Below, one piece after another: positions 36,475-44,756 of a stretch of DNA of 64,000 bases (position 1 is the first letter of the stretch; every line of letters begins with the position of its first letter). A model generated the notes under the pieces. It was not told the DNA's origin and made no database searches. It worked only from the letters and a program-made list of their open reading frames with translations. Made by a program: the position numbers and the translations under genes. Source of the DNA: Acidovorax sp. 107 (lineage in GTDB: Bacteria > Pseudomonadota > Gammaproteobacteria > Burkholderiales > Burkholderiaceae_C); the NCBI RefSeq assembly GCF_003058055.1, contig NZ_QBTZ01000001.1:3118001-3182000 (forward strand), written 5' to 3'.

Positions 36475-37434
36475 TCAGGAATGGCGCATGGCAGGCCGCA
36501 TCGCAGCCTCACCACCCGCTGCCCCCTGCATCCCCTGCTCCAGGCCCGGGCGCCCAAACCAGTAGCCGTTGCAGGGCAGATCGGGCATGAAGGGCTGCAT
36601 GCGCTCCACAAAGTCGGGCGCGTTCTCAGCGGCGGCCGCGGCACGGCGGGCTTCGTCAAACGAGGCCACCACCTGCGGCATGTGCTGGGCCTGCGGGCTC
36701 AGGCGCACCACGTCCACGCCCTGGGCCTGCATCGCCGCCAGTTCGTTGGCCAGGTTGTAGACACGGGCCGACTGGGTCTGCGTGCCGTTGAGCACCAGAA
36801 AGCCCTCGCTCTCGCGCGTGCGCAGCGGCAGGCCGTCAGCGTGCTGCAGGCAGCTAAACTGGCATTCGTCCTTGGGCAGGTTGCGGTGGCGGGCAGTGAA
36901 GCAGCGCGCCGAGTAGGCCAGCGGCATGCGGCCGTAGGCAAACACCTCGGTCTCGATGCCGGCGGGCCGCTGCGCCAGCACGGCAGAGAGCGCCTCCTGC
37001 GACATTTCGAGCGGCATCACCCAGCGCGTGGCGCCGAGCTGCGCCATCCACTGCAGCGAGTGCGCGTTGTACAGGTTCAGGTGCGGCCCGGCCACAAAGC
37101 CCCGCGGCCCGGCGGGCGCACGCGAGAGGCAGCTCACGGCACCCATGTCGTTGGCCTCGACCAGGAACTCGCCGTTGCCCGTGATCTTGTGCATCACCCC
37201 CACGTCGGCGCTGGACTCGATGAGCACCTGGCTGGACAGCACCACCTCCTTGCCCGCGTCCCGCAGCATGCGCGCCAGCGCCAGCCAGTCGGTCAGGCGC
37301 AGCTCATGGCGGCGCGAGCACACCGTCTCGCCCAGGTACACCACGTCCACCGGCGTGGCGGCCATGGCCTCGTAGAAGGCGAACACGGTGTCGCAAGGCC
37401 AGTAGTACAGCAGCGGGCCGAGAGAGAGTTTCAT
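36475..37434 (-). CDS. ubiV: UbiV, U32-family Fe-S protein for anaerobic ubiquinone synthesis
   Basis: A 319-residue peptidase-U32-family protein that with UbiU carries out oxygen-independent hydroxylation of the ubiquinone ring. It opens [12 protein letters not shown] as E. coli UbiV does. Cys39, Cys178, Cys191 and Cys195 ([20 protein letters not shown]) match the four ligands of the [4Fe-4S] cluster. [22 protein letters not shown] and VFVLNG-type ([17 protein letters not shown]) blocks are conserved. ATG 37434 gives the family start; the frame is open eight codons further up. It is 36 bp after ubiU. Confidence 0.95.
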   Translation of the reverse strand: MKLSLGPLLYYWPCDTVFAFYEAMAATPVDVVYLGETVCSRRHELRLTDWLALARMLRDAGKEVVLSSQVLIESSADVGVMHKITGNGEFLVEANDMGAVSCLSRAPAGPRGFVAGPHLNLYNAHSLQWMAQLGATRWVMPLEMSQEALSAVLAQRPAGIETEVFAYGRMPLAYSARCFTARHRNLPKDECQFSCLQHADGLPLRTRESEGFLVLNGTQTQSARVYNLANELAAMQAQGVDVVRLSPQAQHMPQVVASFDEARRAAAAAENAPDFVERMQPFMPDLPCNGYWFGRPGLEQGMQGAAGGEAAMRPAMRHS

Positions 37435-37470
37435 GGGGCGGTCTCCGGGGGTTGTCATTGTGGGGAAGCA

Positions 37471-38535
37471 CTACTTCCAGGGGCGGTGGTAGGCGCCCAG
37501 CGTATGCTGCTGCCCCTCGGCCACCTGGTCGAGGCTGGCCATCCAGCGCGTCTTGGGGGCGTAGCGGTGGGGCTGGGCCAGGCACTGGTCCATGGCCTCG
37601 CGCCAGACCTGGGTGACCTGCGCCACATAGGCCGGGCTGCGCTGGCGGCCTTCGATCTTGATCGCGCGCACGCCCATCTTGAGCAGCTGGGGCAGCAGCT
37701 CCAGCGTGTTCAGGCTGGTGGGCTCTTCGATGGCGTAGTAGTTCTCGTCGTCCCCCACGTCAAAGCGGCCCTTGCACAGCGTAGGGTAGCCCGCGTTCTC
37801 GCCGGGCGCATAGCGGTCGATGAGCACACCGTTCAGGCGCGACTCGCGGCCCTGCGGCGTCTCCACCCAGCGCACGGCCTTCGGAGGCGAGCACACGCCG
37901 TGCGTGTTGGGCGATTCGCCGGTCACGTACGACGACAGCGCGCAGCGCCCCTCGACCATCACACACAGGCTGCCAAAGCCAAACACCTCGATCTCGACCG
38001 GCGTGCGGTCGATGACCTGGCGCACCTGCTCCATCGACAGCACGCGTGGCAGCACCGCGCGCACGATGCCGAACTGCTCGCGGTAGAAGTTGATGGCCTC
38101 GTAATTGGTGGCCGAGCCCTGCACCGACAGGTGCAGCCGCAGCCGGGGGTGGCGCTGCACCGCATACGCCATCAGGCCGGGGTCGGCCAGGATGACCGCA
38201 TCCACGCCCAGGTCCACGGCCTTGTCCAGCGCGCTGCGCCACGGGCCGGGGTTGCCGGCCTGCGGGTAGGTGTTCAGCGCCATGAAGACCTTGCAGCCAC
38301 GCGCATGCGCATAGCCAATGCCCTGCGCAATGGCCGCCTCGTCAAAGTTGAGGCCCGCAAAATTGCGCGCGTTGGTGGCGTCGCGCAGGCCCAGGTAGAC
38401 GCAGTTGGCGCCGTTGTCCACGGCCGCTTTCAGGGCCGGGAGGCTGCCGGCAGGGCAGACCAGCTCCAGAGCCGGGGTTGCAGCCGCTTCCGGCAACGCG
38501 GTCGCCATCGATTTCAGGGGTTCCATCACAAGCAT
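37471..38535 (-). CDS. ubiU: UbiU, U32-family Fe-S protein for anaerobic ubiquinone synthesis
   Basis: A 354-residue partner of UbiV. After about 23 extra N-terminal residues it follows E. coli UbiU closely: ELVCPAGSLPALKAAVDNGA, NARNFAGLNF, the cluster Cys residues in FGFGSLCVMVEGRCALSSY, GVCSPPKAVRW and AGYPTLCKGRF, then EEPTSLNTLELLPQLLKMG and IEGRQRSPAYVAQV. The UbiU-UbiV complex performs hydroxylation without O2, in E. coli using prephenate as oxygen donor. First gene of the operon; an FNR-type site lies about 75 bp upstream. The start could also be ATG 38526. Confidence 0.95.
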   Translation of the reverse strand: MLVMEPLKSMATALPEAAATPALELVCPAGSLPALKAAVDNGANCVYLGLRDATNARNFAGLNFDEAAIAQGIGYAHARGCKVFMALNTYPQAGNPGPWRSALDKAVDLGVDAVILADPGLMAYAVQRHPRLRLHLSVQGSATNYEAINFYREQFGIVRAVLPRVLSMEQVRQVIDRTPVEIEVFGFGSLCVMVEGRCALSSYVTGESPNTHGVCSPPKAVRWVETPQGRESRLNGVLIDRYAPGENAGYPTLCKGRFDVGDDENYYAIEEPTSLNTLELLPQLLKMGVRAIKIEGRQRSPAYVAQVTQVWREAMDQCLAQPHRYAPKTRWMASLDQVAEGQQHTLGAYHRPWK

Positions 38536-38576
38536 TCAAACGCTGGCCCCGGTGGGGAGCCTCAGCACAGGGCGCC

Positions 38577-38618
38577 ACCATACGGGGGCTGCGCTGCGCA
38601 TCCGCTGATCTTCATCAA
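38577..38618 (-). promoter_or_regulatory. FNR-type site and -10 element of the ubiU operon
   Basis: On the minus strand TTGATGAAGATCAG (38618-38605) matches the FNR consensus TTGAT-N4-ATCAA at 9 of 10 defined bases. TATGGT lies at 38582-38577. The implied start near 38570 puts the site centre at -41.5, the classic class-II FNR activator position. This fits induction of the anaerobic ubiquinone genes at low oxygen. Confidence 0.65.
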
Positions 38619-38766
38619 CGGCGGTGCACAATGCTGGAGCAAAGCAGTCGGGTTTTGACGTGACCCGCCTCTGCGGCGCACCACGCTACCGTGTGGCCCT
38701 GGCTTGCGTCCGTGCTGGCCGCCTTTTCCGTTCCTCCTCCTGCCCGCCCCCGAGCGCTGTCCTGCC

Positions 38767-39951
38767 GTGAACAAGAACCTGTGGTTGCTGGCCCTGTGCC
38801 AAGGCCTTTTCCTGACCAACAACGTGGTCTTCATCGCCATCAACGGCCTGGTGGGCCTGCAGCTGGCGCCCTTTGGCTGGATGGCCACGCTGCCGGTGAT
38901 GGGCTATGTGGTGGGTGGTGCGCTGTCCACCCCCCTGGTGGCCCGCACCCAGGCGCGTTGGGGGCGCAAGGTGTCGTTCCAGATCGGGCTGGCCGTGGCC
39001 GTGGCATCGGCCGCTCTGTGTGCCTGGGCGGCCTTCAGCGCCAGCTTCTGGCTGCTGTGCACGGCCACGGTGGTGGCGGGCTACTACAGTGCCAACGGTG
39101 GCCTGTACCGCTTTGCCGCCGCCGAGCTGGCGGCCCCGGACTACCGCGAGAAGGCGGTGTCGCTGGTGCTGGCCGGTGGCTTGCTGGGCGCCGTGGCGGG
39201 CCCCAACCTGGCCAGCGCCACGCGCACACTGTTTCCAGTGCCGTTTGCGGGCGCCTACATCGCGCTGATCGGCGTGGCGCTGTTGTCCATGCTGTGCATG
39301 GCGGCGATCCGCTTTGAGAAGCAGCCCGTGGTGCTCAATGCGGCGGGGCAGCGCGAGCAGGGGCGCCCCCTCTCCGTGCTGATGCGCCAGTCCGCCTTCA
39401 TCGTGGCCATTGTGGGCGCCGCGCTGGGCTATGGCGTGATGAATCTGCTGATGGCCGCCACACCGCTGGCCATGCAGGTGTGCGGCTTTGACTTTGATGC
39501 CTCGGCGCTGGTGCTGGAGTGGCATGTGATCGGCATGTTCGCGCCCGGCTTTGTGACCGGGCACCTCATCAAGCGGTTTGGCGTGCTGCCCATCATGGGC
39601 ACAGGGGTGTTGCTCAACTTCGCCTGCGTGGCGGTAGCGCTGATGGGCGTGGAGCTGCACCACTTCGGCATTGCGCTGTTCTTCCTCGGCGTGGGCTGGA
39701 ACTTCCTGTTCACCGGCTCCACCACGCTGGCCATGACGGCCTACCGGCCGGAGGAGAAGGACCGTGCGCAGGCGGCCATCAACTTCTGCGTGTACGCCAC
39801 GCTGGCGCTGAGTGCGTTTTCGTCGGGCGTGCTCGTCACCACACAGGGCTGGACGCTGCTGAACGCCGGCTCGCTGGTGCCGATTGTGTTGACGGGGCTG
39901 GCGCTGGCCTGGCTGGGCCTGCAGCGCAAGCGCGTTTCAACCAGCGTCTGA
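38767..39951 (+). CDS. Major facilitator superfamily transporter
   Basis: A 394-residue membrane protein with about twelve hydrophobic helices. The first half has LTNNVVFIAINGLVGLQLAP, then the loop motif ARTQARWGRKVSF between helices 2 and 3, characteristic of MFS carriers. GTG 38767 gives a start (VNKNLWLLALCQGLF) in keeping with the first helix; the upstream open frame is Pro-rich. The substrate is unknown. It is divergent from ubiU and its end overlaps the convergent LysR gene by 15 bp. Confidence 0.88.
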   Translation: MNKNLWLLALCQGLFLTNNVVFIAINGLVGLQLAPFGWMATLPVMGYVVGGALSTPLVARTQARWGRKVSFQIGLAVAVASAALCAWAAFSASFWLLCTATVVAGYYSANGGLYRFAAAELAAPDYREKAVSLVLAGGLLGAVAGPNLASATRTLFPVPFAGAYIALIGVALLSMLCMAAIRFEKQPVVLNAAGQREQGRPLSVLMRQSAFIVAIVGAALGYGVMNLLMAATPLAMQVCGFDFDASALVLEWHVIGMFAPGFVTGHLIKRFGVLPIMGTGVLLNFACVAVALMGVELHHFGIALFFLGVGWNFLFTGSTTLAMTAYRPEEKDRAQAAINFCVYATLALSAFSSGVLVTTQGWTLLNAGSLVPIVLTGLALAWLGLQRKRVSTSV

Positions 39952-40860
39952 CAACACGGCGGCGGCGCCTTCCGCCGCCACGGTAGTGCGCAGCCACTGT
40001 GCGAAGGCCGCCACCGCCGGGTCGTCCAGACGCCCCGGCGCCACGAACAGGCTGTAGCCCCGCGCTCCGCAGTCGTGGTGCGGGTGGGCCAGCACCAGCT
40101 CGCCCGATTGCAGTTCGCGCTCCACAAAATAACGCGGCACCAGACCAACGCCCAGGTCGGCGCGCACCGCCTCCACCAGCATCGAGAACAGATCAAAACG
40201 GTGGCCGCCCAAGGTATGGACTGGGCCGCGCGTGATGCCCGCGCGGCCCAGCCAGTCATCCCACGCACCCAGGCGCGAGCTGAGCTGCAGCAGGGGCACA
40301 GCCCGGAAGTCGCCGCGCTCTGTGGCGCGCCGGTGGCGCGACTGCGGCGCACACACGGCCACGCAGACCTCGGGCATCAGGGGCGCGGGCACCACGCCGG
40401 GCCAGGCCGCGTCGTCGTACTGCACGGCCACGTCGAACGGGATCTCTGCCATGTAGATCTGCGTGGGGTACACCTGCAGGTGCAGGCTGCAGCCCTTGTG
40501 CGCGGCCAGAAAGGCGGGCAGCCGGGGCAGCAGCCAGCGCTCGGCAAACACGGGCACGCAACCCACCAGCAGGCGCGCGCCATCGGGCCGCTGCGCCATG
40601 GCTTCGAGGGTGTGGTTCTGCAGGCGCAACAGGTCGCCCACGATCTGCGCGTGGTAGCGGCGGCCCACGTCGGTGAGGGTGGAGCCCCGCGCGCCACGCT
40701 GCACCAGCTGCAGGCCCAGCTGCCCCTCCAAAAGGCGCAGCTGCTGGCTGACGGCGCTGTGGGTGAGGCAGAGTTCTTCGGCTGCCTTGCTCACGCCGTG
40801 GTGGCGCGCCACGGCATCAAAAACAAGCAGGGCGCGGGTGCTGGGGATGTGTTTGCGCAT
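39937..40860 (-). CDS. LysR-family regulator (GcvA-like)
   Basis: A 307-residue LysR regulator. The helix-turn-helix spans STRALLVFDAVARHHGVSKAAEELCLTHSAVSQQL (residues ~6-40), close to the GcvA/AmpR branch (SVSRHH-type start and HSAVSQQ). The effector domain has LLQLSSRLGAWDDWL. ATG 40860 is preferred over the longer frame. It is divergent from an exported M20 peptidase gene, its most likely target. Confidence 0.9.
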   Translation of the reverse strand: MRKHIPSTRALLVFDAVARHHGVSKAAEELCLTHSAVSQQLRLLEGQLGLQLVQRGARGSTLTDVGRRYHAQIVGDLLRLQNHTLEAMAQRPDGARLLVGCVPVFAERWLLPRLPAFLAAHKGCSLHLQVYPTQIYMAEIPFDVAVQYDDAAWPGVVPAPLMPEVCVAVCAPQSRHRRATERGDFRAVPLLQLSSRLGAWDDWLGRAGITRGPVHTLGGHRFDLFSMLVEAVRADLGVGLVPRYFVERELQSGELVLAHPHHDCGARGYSLFVAPGRLDDPAVAAFAQWLRTTVAAEGAAAVLSDAG

Positions 40861-41018
40861 GTAAGAAAAACTGTCGGCTGGGCAGATTAAAGCAGAGCCC
40901 AGGGGCGGGGTTCGGTCCAACAATTGCATGGCCCTGCATGCCGGCCCACGGCCTCCTCCACGGTGCTTGATGGGTCGGCTACCCCCTCCGTTTTGTGTTT
41001 GTGTTTCGCTGGATCACC

Positions 41019-42389
41019 ATGACTCTCCCTCTCCGCACCTTCCGTGCCACGGCCCTTGCTGGCGCCATGGCCCTTGCCACCGCCGCCTTGCTGCCCGGTG
41101 CCGCCCATGCGCAGTTCGGCGCCGTGGCGCCCACGCCCACCGTGCTGCGCCCTGCCGTGGACAAGGCCTATGGCCAGCTCATGGCCGCGCCGCAGATCCT
41201 GCAGCTGCTCGACGCCGTGAAGGCCGACCACGACCGCGCCACCGAAGACCTGCGCATGCTCACCGAGATCGAGGCGCCGCCGTTCAAGGAACAAAAGCGT
41301 GCCGAAGCCTTCCTGGCACGGCTCCAGGCCCTGGGCCTGACCAATGCCGCCATCGACGCCGAAGGCAATGTGGTGGGCGTGCGCAAGGGCACCGGCAACG
41401 GGCCCAAACTGGTCATCTCGGCCCACCTGGACACCGTGTTCCCCTCCGGCACCGACGTGAAGGTGAAGGAGCGCGACGGCAAGCTGTATGCGCCCGGCAT
41501 CTCCGACAACACGCGCGGCCTGGCCGTGCTGCTGTCGTGGCTCAAGGTGCTGAACGACCAGAAGATCGCCACCGTGGGCGACCTGGTGTTTGTGGGCAAT
41601 GTGGGCGAGGAAGAGCTGGGCAACCTGCGCGGCATGAAGCACCTGTTCAAGGAGCACCTGGACATCGACGGCATGGTGGCGCTGGAGCCCGCACCAGATG
41701 GCACGGTGCTGGTGCTGGGCACGGGCAGCCACCGCCACGAGGTGACCTTCAAGGGCCCGGGCGGCCACAGCTACGCCGCGTTTGGCGAGGTGCCCAGCGC
41801 CATCCACGGCATGGGCCGCGCCATTGCCAAGATCGCCGAGATCCGCACGCCCAAGAGCCCCAAGACCACCTTCACCGTGGGCACGGTGGGCGGCGGCACG
41901 TCCGTCAACACCATCGCGCCCGATGCGCGCATGGCGGTGGACATCCGTTCCGATGAAATGGCCCCGCTGCTGGCCACCGAAAAGCAGGTGCTGGCGGCCG
42001 TGGACAGCGCCGTGACCGAAGAGAACGCACGCTGGGGTGTGAACACGCTGAGCGCATCGACCAAGCTCATCGGCGACCGGCCCGGTGGCCGCACCGCCGC
42101 CGACACGCTGATCGTGGAGGCCGCCGTGCGCGCCAACACGGCCTTTGGCCGCAAAACGGTACTGGCCGGTGCCAGCACCGATGCCAACGTGCCCATGGCG
42201 CTGGGCATCCCCGCCATCGTGATCGGGGGTGGTGGCAAGACGGGTGGGTTCCACGCATTGTCGGAATGGATCGACCTGACGGATGCCTGGAAGGGCGCCC
42301 AGACCTCGCTGGTCACGGTGCTGGGGCTGGTGGGGGTGCAGGGGGTGAGCGCACCGCTGCTGGACAAGCGCCCACCCCGCACCAAATAG
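41019..42389 (+). CDS. Exported M20 family zinc peptidase
   Basis: A 456-residue M20-type metallopeptidase with a signal peptide (RATALAGAMALATAALLPGAAHAQ), so it acts in the periplasm or outside. Zinc-site motifs in order: SAHLDTVFP (His), GISDNTRGLAVLL (bridging Asp), GNVGEEELGNLRG (catalytic Glu and ligand Glu), ALEPA, and HALSEWIDL (C-terminal His). The dimerisation/lid domain includes FKGPGGHSYAAFGEVPSAIHGMGRAI. Substrate likely a small peptide or acylated amino acid. ATG 41019 is chosen; the preceding eight codons are possible but spoil the signal peptide. Confidence 0.9.
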   Translation: MTLPLRTFRATALAGAMALATAALLPGAAHAQFGAVAPTPTVLRPAVDKAYGQLMAAPQILQLLDAVKADHDRATEDLRMLTEIEAPPFKEQKRAEAFLARLQALGLTNAAIDAEGNVVGVRKGTGNGPKLVISAHLDTVFPSGTDVKVKERDGKLYAPGISDNTRGLAVLLSWLKVLNDQKIATVGDLVFVGNVGEEELGNLRGMKHLFKEHLDIDGMVALEPAPDGTVLVLGTGSHRHEVTFKGPGGHSYAAFGEVPSAIHGMGRAIAKIAEIRTPKSPKTTFTVGTVGGGTSVNTIAPDARMAVDIRSDEMAPLLATEKQVLAAVDSAVTEENARWGVNTLSASTKLIGDRPGGRTAADTLIVEAAVRANTAFGRKTVLAGASTDANVPMALGIPAIVIGGGGKTGGFHALSEWIDLTDAWKGAQTSLVTVLGLVGVQGVSAPLLDKRPPRTK

Positions 42390-42607
42390 TTGGGCGGCGC
42401 AGGGGCGGCCCCCGGCCGCGCGCCGGTACGGCCGCCGCTGCAACCGTGCCGTGCCTTCCCGTGCGCGCTGTAGGACGCCCTGCCCGCCAGGGCTTCAGTC
42501 ACACAATTCACGAGGGTTGACACGCAAAAGACGCGCAGGTGCGTACCATGGGTGGTTCCGTCCGGGTCGGCGCACCGCCGCCCTTTATCCCTCTGCAGGA
42601 GAACACC

Positions 42608-43093
42608 ATGGGTTTGCTCGATTCCGTTCTGGGTGCCGTCATCAACAACGCGTCGCAAGGCGGCACTGGCACCGCTGCGGCAGGTGGTGGGGCCGGAGGT
42701 GGCTTGGGTGGCCTGCTGGGCCTGGCGGCCCAAAACCCGCAACTGGTGCAGGCCGTGATGTCCCTGATCAGCAACGACGGCCCGGTGGGGGGCCTGCCGG
42801 GCCTGATGGCCAAGTTCCAGCAAGCGGGGTTGGGCAATGTGATTGCGTCCTGGCTGAGCGCAGGGCCCAACCAGGCGATCTCGGGCGAGCAGTTGTCCCA
42901 GGTGCTGGGCAGTGGCCCCCTGTCACAGATCGCGTCGCAACTGGGCGTGGGCCCCAGCGCAGCAGCGGGTCAGCTGGCCCAGGTGTTGCCGGGTCTGGTG
43001 GACCAGCTCAGCCCCCAGGGCCAGGCGCCCCACGGCGGGTTTGGCAACGCCAATGACCTGCTGGGGATGCTGGGCGGTTTGCTTCAAAAATGA
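42608..43093 (+). CDS. YidB-like DUF937 protein
   Basis: A 161-residue protein of the DUF937/YidB family: MGLLDSVLGAVINN start, a long Gly-rich linker, the repeated LVQAVMSLIS / LPGLMAKFQQAGLGNVIASWLSAGPNQAISGEQLSQVLG region, and QLAQVLPGLVDQLSPQG. Function is unknown. ATG 42608 has CAGGAG 8 nt upstream. Its TGA stop overlaps a dispersed repeat. Confidence 0.88.
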   Translation: MGLLDSVLGAVINNASQGGTGTAAAGGGAGGGLGGLLGLAAQNPQLVQAVMSLISNDGPVGGLPGLMAKFQQAGLGNVIASWLSAGPNQAISGEQLSQVLGSGPLSQIASQLGVGPSAAAGQLAQVLPGLVDQLSPQGQAPHGGFGNANDLLGMLGGLLQK

Positions 43094-43133
43094 TAGCATT
43101 TGAACCATATTGCACTAGCGCAGCCGCCCGTTT
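43084..43133 (-). repeat. Dispersed repeat, copy E, overlapping a stop codon
   Basis: Plus strand reads AAAAATGATAGCATTTG, then CATATTGCACTAGCGCAG. The TGA inside AAATGATAGC is the stop codon of the YidB-like gene. Confidence 0.7.
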
Positions 43134-43161
43134 CTCCACAAATTCAGCCGACAAGGCTGGC

Positions 43162-44040
43162 CTACGACCTCGCAGGGATTGCGCAGCGCCGCACCAGCCA
43201 TTCCCGCAGCAGATCCAGCACCGGCTCCGCCAGCTCGGGGCTTTCGTTGAACAGCTCATGGAACAGGGGTTCAAAGCAGTGGGACTGCACCACGGCCTGG
43301 GGTACAGCGGCTGCAAAGGCGCGGCTGCCTGCGGGGTTGACCAGCTTGTCGCTGCCCGCCCACATCAGCAGCGTGGGCACGCTCCAGTGCGCAGCGCGGG
43401 CCACGGTGGCGGGGCCGCCTTCGGCAATGAAGCGGGCCAGGCGGGCGCTGATGCGGTCGTGGCACAGCGGGTCGGCCAGGTAGGCGGCCACCACGGCGCT
43501 GTCGTGTGAGAGGTATTGCGCGTCCAGCCCATTGCCCACGCGCAGGTTGGGCGCAATGCGCGGCAGCGTGGCCAGCAGCAGCTTTTGCACGGCGCCCAGG
43601 CCCGCATCGAGTGCGGGGGAGGACAGCACCAGCGCATCCACCGGCCGCAGGTGCAGGGACACAAACCGCGAGGCCACCAGCCCGCCCATGCTGTGGCCCA
43701 GCAGCACCAGGGGCTGGCCGGCAGGCATGCGGGCGCGCGTGGCATCCACCAGGTCCGCCAGGTCGTCCAGCAGGCGCATGTCCGACGTGAGCCCACCGCG
43801 CGGGCCGGCCGATTCGCCATGGCCGTACTGGTCGTAACCCCGCACCGCAAACCCCCAATCGTTGAGGCGGCGGGCCAGCGCGTCATAGCGGCCCACATGT
43901 TCGCCCAGGCCGTGCACCAGCAGCACCATCCCCCGGCAGGGCTCGCCCTGCGGCAGGGGCCAGTCCTGCACGGCCAGGTTCTCGCCATCGCTGGCGGTGA
44001 AGGTGGTCAGGGTCGAAGGAAGCAGTTCGTCAGAAGTCAT
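43162..44040 (-). CDS. Alpha/beta hydrolase, monoacylglycerol-lipase-like
   Basis: A 292-residue serine hydrolase. The oxyanion region LLVHGLGEHVGRYDALARRL, the nucleophile elbow VLLGHSMGGLVAS, and the acid/base residues around WAGSDKLVNPAGS and CFEPLFHELFNE match the YtpA/monoacylglycerol lipase group. No signal peptide, so cytosolic. ATG 44040 begins TSDELLPSTL; an upstream start would add 17 residues. Substrate unproven. Confidence 0.88.
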   Translation of the reverse strand: MTSDELLPSTLTTFTASDGENLAVQDWPLPQGEPCRGMVLLVHGLGEHVGRYDALARRLNDWGFAVRGYDQYGHGESAGPRGGLTSDMRLLDDLADLVDATRARMPAGQPLVLLGHSMGGLVASRFVSLHLRPVDALVLSSPALDAGLGAVQKLLLATLPRIAPNLRVGNGLDAQYLSHDSAVVAAYLADPLCHDRISARLARFIAEGGPATVARAAHWSVPTLLMWAGSDKLVNPAGSRAFAAAVPQAVVQSHCFEPLFHELFNESPELAEPVLDLLREWLVRRCAIPARS

Positions 44041-44179
44041 GGAAAGCAGGGCATTCGAGACGCGATGGGACAGCATACCCGGCGCACCCAAATACCCGAT
44101 GCACTAAATGGTCAGGCTCGTACTGCCAGCGAGACCCAGAGAGCGTGGCCCCTGATCGGGCTGAGGTGCTCCCGCGTTT

Positions 44180-44689
44180 TCAAGCCAGCGATACCCAGAG
44201 GTCATCCCAGTCGGTGGGCAGGAAATTGCCCTCGCGCCGCAGCACTTGCTGGTGCTTGCGGTTGAGCACGAAGTGCGTGGGACGCCGCGAAATGGCGCCA
44301 AAACTGTCCTTGTGCCCCTCTGCGTTTCGCCAGGCAATGGGAAAACGCTGCTCGGCGGGTACCGAAACCTTGAGCAGCTCGATGTACTGCATGAAGTCAG
44401 CCGCCTTCTCGTCCATGTTCACGCCCAGCAGCACAAAGTCGCGCTGGCGATTGGCGGTGTAAAACTCGCGCATGAGGCGCAGCTCGTTGGTGCACAGAGC
44501 GCAGCCAGCGGTGAAAAAGCTCACCAGACACACCTTGCCCGCATAGTCCGTCAGCATGACCGGCTTGCCTTCGCTGTTGGTACCGGTCAGCGTGTGAAGA
44601 GGGCCCGGAGTCTGGGCCAGACCGGACGCCGGCGCGAGAGTGGCAAGGGCAGCGGCAGAGCAGGCGTGGAGAAATGCGCGTTTGTCCAT
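44180..44689 (-). CDS. Exported thioredoxin-fold (TlpA/peroxiredoxin-like) protein
   Basis: A 169-residue thioredoxin-like protein. The N-terminus (MDKRAFLHACSAAALATLAPASGLAQ) is a signal peptide, possibly Tat-like without a full twin-Arg motif. The redox motif is CALC in FFTAGCALCTNELRLM, resembling the CxxC of TlpA/ResA. FVLLGVNMDEKAADF and PTHFVLNRKHQQVL complete the fold. It may reduce disulfides in cytochrome c or copper-centre assembly; not established. The gene precedes no obvious partner. Confidence 0.85.
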   Translation of the reverse strand: MDKRAFLHACSAAALATLAPASGLAQTPGPLHTLTGTNSEGKPVMLTDYAGKVCLVSFFTAGCALCTNELRLMREFYTANRQRDFVLLGVNMDEKAADFMQYIELLKVSVPAEQRFPIAWRNAEGHKDSFGAISRRPTHFVLNRKHQQVLRREGNFLPTDWDDLWVSLA

Positions 44690-44756
44690 GGTGTGACCCG
44701 GTGATGGAAGGCGTGAGAGAGAGCACCCAGGGCGCCTGGTGTGGCGCCCTCGTCTA

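Noticed and set aside
40887..42443. A 518-residue minus-strand frame
   Set aside because: Antisense to the exported M20 peptidase with intact zinc motifs; no domain in the shadow frame.
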